A stretch of 64,000 bases of DNA, taken from Bacilli bacterium. GTDB taxonomy: Bacteria > Bacillota_I > Bacilli_A > RF39 > UBA660. Positions 35,105-43,410 of this stretch are shown here, in pieces. How positions within the stretch are numbered: the stretch's first letter is position 1; every line of letters begins with the position of its first letter. The notes under the pieces are model-generated. The model was not told where the DNA came from. It did no database searches and saw nothing but the letters and a program-made list of their open reading frames with translations. The DNA lies in contig JAFSGC010000005.1 in the NCBI GenBank assembly GCA_017434825.1, positions 1 to 64,000 of the forward strand, written 5' to 3'. The translations under genes and the position numbers were made by a program.

Positions 35105-35875
35105 TTATACCTTCCTTGATTGAATTTCTGCAATTTTTTCAAACACTTCAGCAGCATTCGACTCATTTATATCATCATATCCTAATTCATGTAACGCTTG
35201 AACTTTAATTGTATTTAATTGTTGTGTACGACTCATTTTTTCTTCATTCTTTTGTTCTATTTCTTGAATGAATCTTCTTCTTGATTCTGCTACTTTGCTT
35301 TTTGAAGCACCACCATTATTATATAACGTTAATCCTGAATATAAAATGCCCTCAAATATAAACTGACGATCTTCATCGTAAGCAAATTCTTCAGGTTTAA
35401 TAAAGCCGTTTGTCTTTGCAATGTAACCAAGAATATACTTGATTTCCGGAACGTTGTTAATGGATTGTAATAAATAATATAGATACTTCACAGTTGCATT
35501 ATTAGTGTATCCGCCTTCTAATAACTTTTCTTTTAAAAGGAAAAATATATCTGCAAGCAAAGCTTTTGATTCTTTGTCTAATCCAGTCAAATCAAAATTA
35601 TTATCTACAGAATCCTCTTTCTTAATATTAGCATTTAATCTCTTTTCAACTTCTAACAAATAATCAGTTGTAACCTTTATATCTTTAATTGATTTTTCGC
35701 TTCCATCAGCTACATTTAATAATTGTAATAATAATATTTTCTTTTCTTTTGGCCATTTTTCTAAACCATCTAAAGTTAGATAGTTATATACCATTTGACG
35801 AGAAACTCCTAAATATTTTGCTAATTTTACTTTAGAAATTCCTAACTCTTGTAATAAATTGTTTAATGTTTCCAT
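35105..35875 (-). CDS. HTH transcriptional regulator (XRE-like)
   Basis: 256 residues. Residues about 8-50 form a helix-turn-helix (ISKVKLAKYLGVSRQMVYNY). The rest is helical, with charged and Leu-rich segments, and may bind a ligand or oligomerise. It sits divergently from a small membrane-protein gene. A perfect palindrome, TTGATATATATCAA, lies between the two promoters and is a good candidate for its own operator. It forms an operon with the membrane protein downstream. Confidence 0.82.
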   Translation of the reverse strand: METLNNLLQELGISKVKLAKYLGVSRQMVYNYLTLDGLEKWPKEKKILLLQLLNVADGSEKSIKDIKVTTDYLLEVEKRLNANIKKEDSVDNNFDLTGLDKESKALLADIFFLLKEKLLEGGYTNNATVKYLYYLLQSINNVPEIKYILGYIAKTNGFIKPEEFAYDEDRQFIFEGILYSGLTLYNNGGASKSKVAESRRRFIQEIEQKNEEKMSRTQQLNTIKVQALHELGYDDINESNAAEVFEKIAEIQSRKV

Positions 35876-35904
35876 ATCTGCCTCACTACTTTCTTTACAT
35901 TATA

Positions 35905-35934
35905 ATTATATCTTGCTTAACACTTTCTTGTCAA
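35905..35934 (-). promoter_or_regulatory. promoter of the HTH regulator operon
   Basis: On the minus strand: a perfect TTGACA (35929-35934), 18 bases, TATAAT (35905-35910). The -35 abuts the palindrome at 35935-35948. Confidence 0.75.
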
Positions 35935-35948
35935 TTGATATATATCAA
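35935..35948. promoter_or_regulatory. perfect 14-bp palindrome, probable operator
   Basis: TTGATATATATCAA reads the same on both strands. It covers the -35 (TTGATA, 35935-35940) of the plus-strand gene and touches the -35 of the regulator promoter, so a bound repressor would affect both. Confidence 0.6.
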
Positions 35949-35962
35949 AAATATGATAAAAT
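35935..35962 (+). promoter_or_regulatory. promoter of the small membrane-protein gene
   Basis: TTGATA (35935-35940), 16 bases, TAAAAT (35957-35962), preceded by TG one base before the -10. The start is expected at about 35968-35970. Confidence 0.6.
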
Positions 35963-35984
35963 TATATTGTCTGAGGTGATTAAA

Positions 35985-36335
35985 ATTAAAAATAAAAGCA
36001 TTAAGATTTTGATTACAATTCTTTTGATCATTCTATCAATTTGTACAATTGCTTATTTATCAAAACTAAAAGTATTTAAAGCAATCGAAAAAGAATACAT
36101 TGATGCCGCGGAATATATATACAAAGAACAAGCGCTCGAAGATATACAAACAAAAGAAGAGATAATACTAACTCGCCAGGAAATAAATATATTATTTACT
36201 TCTGCGCCATTAAGCGCTGATTGTAATGGTTATGTAATAATTGTCCCTAACGGTCAAGAAGCCGACATCAAAGCATATATAAAATGTGCTGATAAATATC
36301 AAAGTTATAACTTTGATGAAACATATTTAGAATAA
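35985..36335 (+). CDS. small single-pass membrane protein, possible ATT start
   Basis: About 116 residues. There is no ATG between the predicted transcription start and the coding sequence. An excellent AGGTGA (35974-35979) is followed, five bases on, by ATT at 35985 in frame. The other in-frame options, TTG 35967 and GTG 35976, lie at the mRNA end or inside the ribosome binding site. The product has a Lys-rich start, one transmembrane helix, and about 85 residues outside with two Cys (ADCNGY and IKCADKY). Function unknown. It is divergent from the HTH regulator and shares the palindrome with it. Confidence 0.7.
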   Translation: MKNKSIKILITILLIILSICTIAYLSKLKVFKAIEKEYIDAAEYIYKEQALEDIQTKEEIILTRQEINILFTSAPLSADCNGYVIIVPNGQEADIKAYIKCADKYQSYNFDETYLE

Positions 36336-36366
36336 AAAAGTGTAAGATTAAATTCTTACACTTTTT
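36335..36366. terminator. bidirectional terminator between the small membrane-protein gene and smc
   Basis: AAAAAGTGTAAGA (36335-36347) pairs perfectly with TCTTACACTTTTT (36354-36366). It serves both convergent genes. Confidence 0.88.
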
Positions 36367-39283
36367 ATTTTGCGTCTTCTAGTTTTACGCTAACCAGTTT
36401 AGAGACCCCGCTTTCTTGCATAGTAACTCCATATAAGATGTCTGCATATTCCATCATCTTTTTCTTATGAGTAATTAGTATAAACTGACTATGTGCCTTC
36501 ATATTAGATAAGTATTCTCCAAACATATTAACATTTTCTTCATCTAAAGCGGCTTCGGCTTCGTCCAAAACAATGAATGGTACCGGTTTTACATTTAAAA
36601 TTGCAAATATTAAACAAATAGCCGTTAAAGCTTTTTCTCCGCCTGATAACGATGCAGTAGAATTTAGTTTTTTTCCTGGAGGAACAGCTAAAATATTGAT
36701 GCCGGTATTTAATAAATCTTCTTCATCAGCAAGTTTTAATAACCCATTACCGCCTTTAAACATTATTCTAAACACCTTTGAAAATTCTTTAGATATCTGA
36801 TCAAAAGTAGTTTTAAATTTATCTTTCATTATATCATCCATCTCACTAATGACATTTAATAACTCATTCGAAGATGTTTCTAAATCATTTCTTTGTTTAT
36901 CAAGGAAATCATATCTGCGCTTTAATCTATCATACTCATCAATACTACCTAGGTTAACATTAGTTAATCCTTTTAATTCACTTTTTAGCTTACTTACCAT
37001 GTTTCTAGCTACTTCAATTTCCATATTCAATGAATAATTATTATTAGCATATTCATATGAAATATTATAATCAGAGGACAAGATATTAAGCAAATTATCA
37101 ATTCGAACTTCATATTTGGCAATATCTACTTCATTGTTTTTTATGGTATTTTCAAGTTTATGATAATGACTATTTTGTTCAGACACCATTTTTTCTAAAC
37201 TTACAATTTCATTGCTCAAATCGAATTTACTACTTTGTAGATTACGAAGTTCAACTTCACATAAATCTTTTTCTTTTTGTTTTAAATTTAATTGCTCCAA
37301 AATTTCTTGAACACGATTATCTACATCGTTATTATCGATAGCACCTAAACCTTTAATATTATCAATAACGCTTTCTAGATTTGATCGATAATCTTTTAAA
37401 GCTATGTCTTTGGCTTCGATTGTCATTCTTCTTTCAGCGATCTTGCGATTTAATTCTCCAGTGGCTTCAACTAATAAATCATATTTACTATCTTCAGCCT
37501 TAATGGAAATATTTATGTTTTCTAAAGATACCTTCTTGTTTTCTAGTTCTTTCTTTAATTTGTTTAAAGTAGAACGATCATGTGTTTCCTTACTGGTATT
37601 ACCACCTGCTATAGAACCACCAGGATAAATAATTTCTCCTTCTAAAGATACCATTTTATATTTATGTTCAACTACTTTAGCAATACTAAATAAATCATCT
37701 ATAGTATCAACTACTAACACATTTCCTAATTGATTTTCAATAATATCTTGATATTTACTATCAAAATCCACTAAATCAGAAGCCACTCCAATAAATCCAG
37801 GTAATGATGCCAATGTATATTCAATGTCTTTAGAAATATGTCTAGACTTAATAGTATCTATAGGGAAGAATGTTGCTCTTCCTAAACGATTTTCTTTTAA
37901 ATAATTAATAGCTTCTTTAGCACAGTTCATGTTATCTACTATAATAAAATTAGAGTTAGCTCCTAAAGCAGTATTTATTGCTACAGTATGAGCTTCATTA
38001 ATATCAATAACATTTCCAATTGTATTATGAATTCCTTCTAAACGTGGATTATTAATAATACTACTAACGCTTCTTGGCAAGAAAACATTATTTTCCAAGT
38101 TGCTATTTTCAATATTAATTTTATTTTGTAGAACTAAAATTTCTTTGTTAATTCTATTATATTCATTATTACAGTTTTGAAGTATTACCTTTGTTTTTAA
38201 TTCTTCATCAGATTTTGCATTGTATTCCTTTATTAATTGTTGAAATTCATTTCTCATTCCATCCAATTCTTTAGATAAAACCTCAATATTTCTCTCTAAA
38301 TTTAATTTTTCTTCATTTAAAGATAATAAATTTGTATCAATCGTATCTTTATCAAGCTTATATTTTGCTCTTTCAAGATTTATTTGTTTTTGACTATTTA
38401 AAGCAGATATTTCATCAGATAATTCTAAGATTTTTTTATTGATATCCGCAATTTTTTCATCAATTTTAATATTTTCTAATTTAAGTTTTTCTAACTCTTC
38501 AGGTTTAGCAAGGTCTAACGAATCTAATTCTCGTTGGATTGATTGATTTTCATTTTTTAGTTTCTCATATTTATTAGTTAAATTTGTGACATCGTGAGCA
38601 ATCAAAGAAATCTCTACATCTTCAAGCTCTTTTTTTATTGAAATATACTTTGTAGCGTCATCTTTTTGCTTTTCCAAAGGTTTTAGAGTAGTCATTAATT
38701 CTTTTATAATTAAGTTTACTCTAGTTAGATTTTCTTTTGTTCCTTCTAGTTTTTTTAAAGATTCTTCCTTACGTTTTTTATACTTTAATACACCAGCAGC
38801 ACTTTCAAACAGTATTCTTCTTTCACTTGATTTATTTTCAACCAAAGCATTTATATTACCTTGGGAAATTATATTAAACTTAGAGGTTACATCAATTAAT
38901 AAATCCGTAATATCTTTAAGTCTAACACGAGCATTATTTATAAAATACTCATTTTCTCCAGAACGATAAATAACCCGCTTAATTTCGACCTCATTAAACT
39001 CTGTGTTTAATCGATGGTCGGAATTATCAAACAATATTGCTACGCTAGCTTTTTTTTGCTCTTCGCGCGTTTTTGAGCCACTAAAAATAACATCACTCAT
39101 AGAACTATCTCCACGAAGTGACTTAACACTTTGTTCTCCTAAAACCCATAAAATAGCATCTACAACGTTACTTTTACCACTTCCATTGGGACCTACTATC
39201 GCACACATTCCCGAACTAAGATCAAGTTCAAGCTTATCGGCGAAAGATTTAAAGCCTTGGACTTTAATACTCTTTATATACAT
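36365..39283 (-). CDS. smc: chromosome segregation protein SMC (short form)
   Basis: 972 residues, about 200 shorter than Bacillus SMC and close to Mollicutes SMCs. Walker A GPNGSGKSN near residue 32, the C-terminal signature LSGGEKALTAICLIFAI and Walker B PFIVLDEAEAALD are intact, as is the hinge (about 410-530, ending in EGEIIYPGGSIAGG). The missing length is therefore in the coiled-coil arms. It condenses and segregates DNA with ScpA/ScpB. It follows rnc by 3 bases, the usual Bacilli order; ftsY, often next, is absent here. Confidence 0.96.
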   Translation of the reverse strand: MYIKSIKVQGFKSFADKLELDLSSGMCAIVGPNGSGKSNVVDAILWVLGEQSVKSLRGDSSMSDVIFSGSKTREEQKKASVAILFDNSDHRLNTEFNEVEIKRVIYRSGENEYFINNARVRLKDITDLLIDVTSKFNIISQGNINALVENKSSERRILFESAAGVLKYKKRKEESLKKLEGTKENLTRVNLIIKELMTTLKPLEKQKDDATKYISIKKELEDVEISLIAHDVTNLTNKYEKLKNENQSIQRELDSLDLAKPEELEKLKLENIKIDEKIADINKKILELSDEISALNSQKQINLERAKYKLDKDTIDTNLLSLNEEKLNLERNIEVLSKELDGMRNEFQQLIKEYNAKSDEELKTKVILQNCNNEYNRINKEILVLQNKINIENSNLENNVFLPRSVSSIINNPRLEGIHNTIGNVIDINEAHTVAINTALGANSNFIIVDNMNCAKEAINYLKENRLGRATFFPIDTIKSRHISKDIEYTLASLPGFIGVASDLVDFDSKYQDIIENQLGNVLVVDTIDDLFSIAKVVEHKYKMVSLEGEIIYPGGSIAGGNTSKETHDRSTLNKLKKELENKKVSLENINISIKAEDSKYDLLVEATGELNRKIAERRMTIEAKDIALKDYRSNLESVIDNIKGLGAIDNNDVDNRVQEILEQLNLKQKEKDLCEVELRNLQSSKFDLSNEIVSLEKMVSEQNSHYHKLENTIKNNEVDIAKYEVRIDNLLNILSSDYNISYEYANNNYSLNMEIEVARNMVSKLKSELKGLTNVNLGSIDEYDRLKRRYDFLDKQRNDLETSSNELLNVISEMDDIMKDKFKTTFDQISKEFSKVFRIMFKGGNGLLKLADEEDLLNTGINILAVPPGKKLNSTASLSGGEKALTAICLIFAILNVKPVPFIVLDEAEAALDEENVNMFGEYLSNMKAHSQFILITHKKKMMEYADILYGVTMQESGVSKLVSVKLEDAK

Positions 39284-39286
39284 ATA

Positions 39287-39934
39287 CTACCTTGCACATT
39301 TCTTTAAAGCTGCTGCCGCTGCATTTTGCTCAGCTTCCTTTTTTGATTTACCAACACCAGTTCCTAGCACAATACCATCTACCACAACATTAACCTTAAA
39401 TTGCATATTGTGTGCTTCGCCTGATGATTCTACTAATATATATTCTAACGACTTTTTATCAGTTTGAACCAATTCTTGTAAATTAGTTTTATAATCTTTG
39501 AAAAAGCCTTCATTATTTTTTACATAAGGAATTACTATTTCATGAATGTAATTACGGCAAACTTCAAGTCCGCATTCTAAATATATTACAGCAAGTACGG
39601 CTTCAAACGTATCAGCGATAATAGTATCGTTAACATGACCAACTAAGCCATGACCAACTCTAATATATTTGTCATACCCTACTTGTTTGACATAACAAGC
39701 CAAAGCTTCTTCACAAACATAACTAGAACGTTCTTTAGACATTTGTCCTTCTTTTAAATTAGTATTTTTATATAAATACTCACTCATTATTACCTGTAAA
39801 ACAGCATCTCCTAAAAACTCAAGACGTTCATAATCTTCACAATGATTTTCATACGCATATGATGAATGTGTCAACGCAGTTAACAGTAAACTTTGATTTT
39901 TTATATTGATTCCATATTTACTAAGAAAATCCAT
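39287..39934 (-). CDS. rnc: ribonuclease III
   Basis: 215 residues. The catalytic domain has the signature ERLEFLGDAVL and the downstream acidic TFEAVLAVIYLECG, followed by a C-terminal dsRNA-binding domain (KTNLQELVQ ... GKSKKEAEQNAAAAAL). It processes rRNA and other double-stranded RNAs. It heads the rnc-smc operon. AGGTGA precedes ATG 39934. Confidence 0.96.
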   Translation of the reverse strand: MDFLSKYGINIKNQSLLLTALTHSSYAYENHCEDYERLEFLGDAVLQVIMSEYLYKNTNLKEGQMSKERSSYVCEEALACYVKQVGYDKYIRVGHGLVGHVNDTIIADTFEAVLAVIYLECGLEVCRNYIHEIVIPYVKNNEGFFKDYKTNLQELVQTDKKSLEYILVESSGEAHNMQFKVNVVVDGIVLGTGVGKSKKEAEQNAAAAALKKCAR

Positions 39935-39962
39935 AATTTCACCTATCCTACTTACGGATATA

Positions 39963-39992
39963 AGTATATCATAAAAACAATCTATTTGTAAA
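39963..39992 (-). promoter_or_regulatory. promoter of rnc-smc
   Basis: On the minus strand: TTTACA (39987-39992), 18 bases, TATACT (39963-39968), with an extended TG. Its -35 overlaps that of the yidD promoter on the other strand. Confidence 0.65.
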
Positions 39993-40014
39993 TTTAATAA
40001 AACCGTAGTACAAT
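39986..40014 (+). promoter_or_regulatory. promoter of yidD and the lipoprotein gene
   Basis: TTGTAA (39986-39991), 17 bases, TACAAT (40009-40014). It shares TTTGTAAA with the divergent rnc promoter. Confidence 0.65.
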
Positions 40015-40031
40015 TATTATGTTGGTGATAT

Positions 40032-40256
40032 ATGAAATTGATAATTATATATTTAATAAGAGGATATCAAATAATCCCTTTTACCGGTCATAGTATGTGT
40101 AGATTTACACCTACATGCAGCGAATATATGATTGAAGCCATAAATAAATTTGGAATAATAAAAGGAATAAAATTAGGAATAAAAAGAATAAAAAGATGTC
40201 GTCCATTCGGTGACTGTGGGTACGATCCTGTTCCCATGAAGGAGGAAAAATTTTGA
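40032..40256 (+). CDS. yidD: membrane protein insertion efficiency factor
   Basis: 74 residues, standard for the family. [21 protein letters not shown] and the CxxxxxxDPVP-like end (CGYDPVP) are diagnostic. It is a short amphipathic protein at the inner face of the membrane that helps YidC-dependent insertion. The usual rpmH-rnpA-yidD-yidC context is lost: here it is coupled to a lipoprotein gene by a TTGA overlap. Confidence 0.95.
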   Translation: MKLIIIYLIRGYQIIPFTGHSMCRFTPTCSEYMIEAINKFGIIKGIKLGIKRIKRCRPFGDCGYDPVPMKEEKF

Positions 40257-41116
40257 AAAATATAAAATATGGATTAATGGCACTTTTACTGTTTGTGCTA
40301 TTTTTTGCAACTTCGTGTTCGATTCAAACAGATGATCTCGAAGGCGCAACTATATATACAACGGTATATCCTATTAATTTTTTAACAGAATATTTATATA
40401 AGGATTATGCAACAATCTCCAGTATATACCCTGTTGATTGTGATTTAAATACATATTCCCTAACAAAAAAACAAATTAAGAATTACGCCAAAGCAGATTT
40501 ATTTATCTATAACGGTCTTACCGATGAAAAGGAAACCGCTAAAACACTATTAAACAAAAACAAAAACTTATTAATTATTGATGTATCTTATGGTTTAGCA
40601 TTAAAATACGCACCTGAAGAATTGTGGTTAAGTCCAAACAATTATTTAATGCTAGCCAAAAATATCAAAGACAATTTAATTGAATATTTGACAAGTAAGA
40701 TTATAATCGAAGACATCGAAAAGAATTATAAAGACTTTCAAGAAAAGATATCAATAATGGATGCGTCACTACATTCTCTTGGAAAAGAAGCAAAAGAAAA
40801 TAGTAAAAATGTTATTATCGTATCAAACAATATGTTCAAATATTTAGAAAACTACGGCTTTGATGTAATTAGCCTAGAAGATTCAAGCAACCAAAAAGAA
40901 AACAAATTAAATTCTATTAAAAGTAATTTTAAATCTGGCAAATATAAACATATTTTAGTAGCAGACATCGATCAAAGTGATGAATTAGTTCAAGACTTAG
41001 TTACAAACAGCAAAGCAGAAAGTATTGTAGTAGATACTTTAACAATGACACTAACTGATGATTATTTTAATATAATGACAAAGTACATAGAAAATATTAA
41101 AACTATCGTATCTTAA
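40253..41116 (+). CDS. ZnuA/PsaA-like lipoprotein that has lost the metal-binding His residues
   Basis: 287 residues. The start is TTG 40253, overlapping the yidD stop, with GGAGG at 40241-40245. A lipoprotein signal ends in ATSC (Cys22). The fold follows metal ABC transporter binding proteins: [37 protein letters not shown], a long helix, then VVDTLTMT. The expected ligands are missing: the PHxxEP motif is PVDCDL, DPHxW is PEELW, and the third His position (SHxxFxYL) reads SNNMFKYL. Only a late Asp remains. No ATPase or permease gene is adjacent. It may bind something else or act structurally. Confidence 0.82.
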   Translation: MKNIKYGLMALLLFVLFFATSCSIQTDDLEGATIYTTVYPINFLTEYLYKDYATISSIYPVDCDLNTYSLTKKQIKNYAKADLFIYNGLTDEKETAKTLLNKNKNLLIIDVSYGLALKYAPEELWLSPNNYLMLAKNIKDNLIEYLTSKIIIEDIEKNYKDFQEKISIMDASLHSLGKEAKENSKNVIIVSNNMFKYLENYGFDVISLEDSSNQKENKLNSIKSNFKSGKYKHILVADIDQSDELVQDLVTNSKAESIVVDTLTMTLTDDYFNIMTKYIENIKTIVS

Positions 41117-41145
41117 TTGACAAATAAGCTACTTTCTAGTAAAAT
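41117..41145 (+). promoter_or_regulatory. promoter of tRNA-Ser
   Basis: TTGACA (41117-41122), 17 bases, TAAAAT (41140-41145), starting directly after the upstream stop codon. Confidence 0.75.
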
Positions 41146-41164
41146 TAGAAATGTAGCTTGGTAT

Positions 41165-41256
41165 GGAGTAGTACTCAAGAGGCTGAAGAGGCGCCCCTGC
41201 TAAGGGTGTAGATCGGGTTAACCGGTGCGAGAGTTCAAATCTCTCCTGCTCCGCCA
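41165..41256 (+). tRNA. tRNA-Ser (GCU)
   Basis: Class II tRNA with a long variable arm. Acceptor GGAGTAG pairs with CTGCTCC, G73, and CCA is encoded. The anticodon loop CTGCTAA gives GCU, reading AGC/AGU. The T arm is GAGAGTTCAAATCTCTC. Confidence 0.95.
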
Positions 41257-41267
41257 TAGTAAAATTT

Positions 41268-41292
41268 AAGAACTAGAAATAGTTCTTTTTTT
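41268..41292 (+). terminator. terminator of tRNA-Ser
   Basis: AAGAACTA (41268-41275), GAAA loop, TAGTTCTT (41280-41287), then T-run. Confidence 0.85.
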
Positions 41293-41318
41293 ATGCATAT
41301 GAATTTAATGCATAAAAA

Positions 41319-41339
41319 AAATCAAGTAATTCTTGATTT
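41319..41339 (-). terminator. terminator of the tRNA-Ile/tRNA-Glu pair
   Basis: AAATCAAG pairs with CTTGATTT; on the minus strand a T-run follows (41314-41320). Confidence 0.75.
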
Positions 41340-41348
41340 ATTTTCAAT

Positions 41349-41425
41349 TGGTGACCCGTACGGGATTTGAACCCATGTATGCATGCGTGAAAGGCATGTG
41401 TGTTTGACCGCTTCACCAACGGGCC
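41349..41425 (-). tRNA. tRNA-Glu (UUC)
   Basis: On the minus strand, acceptor GGCCCGT pairs with ACGGGTC, and CCA is encoded. The anticodon loop CTTTCAC gives UUC. It lies 5 bases after tRNA-Ile, probably in the same transcript. Confidence 0.93.
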
Positions 41426-41430
41426 AAAAA

Positions 41431-41507
<77 letters not shown>

Positions 41508-41631
41508 ACTTCTTTTTGCAGTACTCTTTAATTCTATACTATTTTTTTAAATAATGCAACTATTTTTTCCATTTTTTTAACAAAATCATCAAAAATGCTG
41601 TCTTGCAAATAAAAAAGATGGATATTTCCAT

Positions 41632-41946
41632 CTATTCTTCGCAATTTAATCCCGCAAACTCTTTTGCTAACATATTATATTTGGCATCAATTTTCTTTTT
41701 ATCAACACTTTCTAATTGATACCAACCATTTTGAAACATTATTTCAAACGTAGTCCTTTGACACTCAGAAAAGATATCAAACTGCTTCTTATATTTAAGA
41801 TACAAAGAATTATTACTAACCTCATTCAAAATAACTGCATAATTTGTAACCAACTCTTTTAGCGTTCCTAATAAGCGATTCATATAGTCCTTATCGTTTA
41901 GGTTAACATTTTGCGGTACTTCAGTTTGCTTATTTTGAATCTTCAT
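41632..41946 (-). CDS. CotF-like spore coat protein
   Basis: 104 residues. LNDKDYMNRLLGTLKELVTN, then YxxxLNEVSNNSL, ending in FEIMFQNGWYQLE, reproduces the CotF pattern (D-rich start, Y-N-E helix, F-x-x-M-x-x-x-GWY). GGGAGG precedes ATG 41946. It overlaps the upstream gene by 17 bases. In Bacillus CotF is a spore coat component; in this organism the role is inferred from similarity. Confidence 0.8.
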   Translation of the reverse strand: MKIQNKQTEVPQNVNLNDKDYMNRLLGTLKELVTNYAVILNEVSNNSLYLKYKKQFDIFSECQRTTFEIMFQNGWYQLESVDKKKIDAKYNMLAKEFAGLNCEE

Positions 41947-42157
41947 TTAAACCTCCCTCTAATATACTTAAAATATCTTCCATTGCTGTATAAAAAATTT
42001 CAACAGACTTTTCTAGATGGTTTTCTAACTCAGTATCTTCTACCATATCTAATGCGTCAATAGTATTTTTGTATGCTCCATAATTCCAATTGAACATATC
42101 TTGAAGATATTCCAAATCTTTTCCAGTTATAATTTCTGGCACTTTTTCATATTCCAT
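41930..42157 (-). CDS. small helical protein coupled to the CotF-like gene
   Basis: 75 residues from ATG 42157, which follows AGGAGGG (42167-42173); a longer frame through the tRNA terminator is rejected. It is a compact acidic helical protein (KDLEYLQDMFNWNYGAYKN). I have no firm family, although pairs of this kind with CotF-like genes are common in my memory of clostridial genomes. It shares 17 bases with the CotF-like gene. Confidence 0.8.
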   Translation of the reverse strand: MEYEKVPEIITGKDLEYLQDMFNWNYGAYKNTIDALDMVEDTELENHLEKSVEIFYTAMEDILSILEGGLNEDSK

Positions 42158-42214
42158 GTATAAATACCCTCCTAATACTAATTTGGTCTCTTTAACTAGA
42201 TTTATACAAACAAA

Positions 42215-42239
42215 AAACGAACCTAAATAAGATTCGTTT
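42215..42239 (-). terminator. terminator of tRNA-Lys
   Basis: On the minus strand AAACGAATCT pairs with AGGTTCGTTT (one G-U), then T-run. Confidence 0.75.
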
Positions 42240-42249
42240 ATTTCCTTCA

Positions 42250-42325
42250 TGGTGGGCTGTTAGGGATTCGAACCCTAGACCCACTGATTAAGAGTCAGTT
42301 GCTCTACCAACTGAGCTAACAGCCC
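42250..42325 (-). tRNA. tRNA-Lys (CUU)
   Basis: On the minus strand, acceptor GGGCTGT pairs with ACAGCCC, A73, and CCA is encoded. The anticodon loop CTCTTAA gives CUU, reading AAG. Confidence 0.95.
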
Positions 42326-42390
42326 ATAAAGAACAGTACTAATTAAGTATAACATAGGTTATTTAAAAAATAAAGTTTTTTTAAATAAAA

Positions 42391-42412
42391 AAGGCAAATT
42401 AATTTTTGCCTT
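42391..42412 (-). terminator. terminator of lemA
   Basis: AAGGCAAA pairs with TTTTGCCTT-side bases; on the minus strand a T-run follows. The stem overlaps the lemA stop. Confidence 0.75.
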
Positions 42413-42974
42413 AGAACTTAACCTTTACTGTAGCTTTCTCTTCTTCTGAAGCTTCAAAGAAATTTTCTTTTTTAAATCCAAACATACTAGCAACCATATT
42501 TGATGGGAACAATTCTATTTTATTATTTAAATTTAAAACTGAATCATTATAGAATTGTCTAGCGTAAGTAATTTTTTCTTCAGTAGCAGATAACTCTGAT
42601 TGTAAATTAATAAAATTTTGATTAGCTTTTAAATCCGGATACGCTTCAGAAAGTGCAAATAATTTATTTATAGCTTTATTAAGTTCTCCGTCTGCTTTTA
42701 ATTGTTCTTCAGGAGTACTTGCAGATAAATAACTATTTCTAGCGTTTATTACACCTTCTAGTGTTTCTTTTTCATGTTTTGCATAACCTTTTACCGTTTC
42801 CACTAAATTTGGTATTAAATCAAATCTTCTTTTTAATTGAATATCAATTTGACTCATTTGATCCTTAACACGATTTCTTAATACAACCAAACTATTACGT
42901 GTAGCTATAATATAAAAAACAATTAATAGCACTACAGCAACAATAACTAAGATTATGATAGTTGAAGTTTCCAT
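42411..42974 (-). CDS. lemA: LemA family protein
   Basis: 187 residues, typical length. An N-terminal membrane helix (about 5-25) is followed by the family sequence LRNRVKDQMSQIDIQLKRRF, DLIPNLVETVKGYA and FPSNMVASMFGFKK. The helical domain is cytoplasmic or surface-exposed depending on topology; the molecular role of LemA is not well defined. It is a single-gene unit here, without the usual partner protease or TPM-domain gene. Confidence 0.93.
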   Translation of the reverse strand: METSTIIILVIVAVVLLIVFYIIATRNSLVVLRNRVKDQMSQIDIQLKRRFDLIPNLVETVKGYAKHEKETLEGVINARNSYLSASTPEEQLKADGELNKAINKLFALSEAYPDLKANQNFINLQSELSATEEKITYARQFYNDSVLNLNNKIELFPSNMVASMFGFKKENFFEASEEEKATVKVKF

Positions 42975-43048
42975 TTACTATCCTCCTTTACTATAAAAAG
43001 TATATCATATCAACAGCAACATCACAATCGTATTTTCCCCTACTTCAC

Positions 43049-43076
43049 TTGATTATCTAACATTATGTGATAAAAT
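43049..43076 (+). promoter_or_regulatory. promoter of a small membrane-protein gene
   Basis: TTGATT (43049-43054), 16 bases, TAAAAT (43071-43076), with extended TG. Confidence 0.6.
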
Positions 43077-43092
43077 AATTCTAGGTGAAATT

Positions 43093-43386
43093 ATGAAAGT
43101 TAAATATCTTAGATTAAGTAAAGAAGAACGAAAAAAAGTTAAAGAAAAGTATTATCAAACAGAAACAGGAAAATATGTAAAGAAAAAGCTTATTTCGTCA
43201 TTAATATGTGCAATAGGATGTTTACTATTCTCTGCATATTTAATAACCGATGCTTTTATCAATAATCTATCTACATTTGAAAAAGTGTATGGATTTATGA
43301 TTTTAATAGTAGGAATGTTCTTATTAATAGCTTATAGAAAAATATATGTAAGAAAAATTAATGAATATGTAATTAAAAACAAATAA
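43093..43386 (+). CDS. small membrane protein, unknown function
   Basis: 97 residues: a very basic N-terminal 35 residues, then two transmembrane helices (about 36-58 and 66-84) and a basic tail. No family is recognised. It starts with ATG 43093 after TAGGTGA. Its last 8 codons lie inside the 5' arm of a long terminator stem. Confidence 0.75.
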   Translation: MKVKYLRLSKEERKKVKEKYYQTETGKYVKKKLISSLICAIGCLLFSAYLITDAFINNLSTFEKVYGFMILIVGMFLLIAYRKIYVRKINEYVIKNK

Positions 43387-43407
43387 TGTGTTTAATTACA
43401 TATTTTT
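43364..43407 (+). terminator. terminator overlapping the end of the 97-residue membrane protein
   Basis: AATATGTAATTAAA (43364-43377) pairs perfectly with TTTAATTACATATT (43391-43404), then T. The 5' arm is coding sequence. Confidence 0.8.
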
Positions 43408-43410
43408 ATT

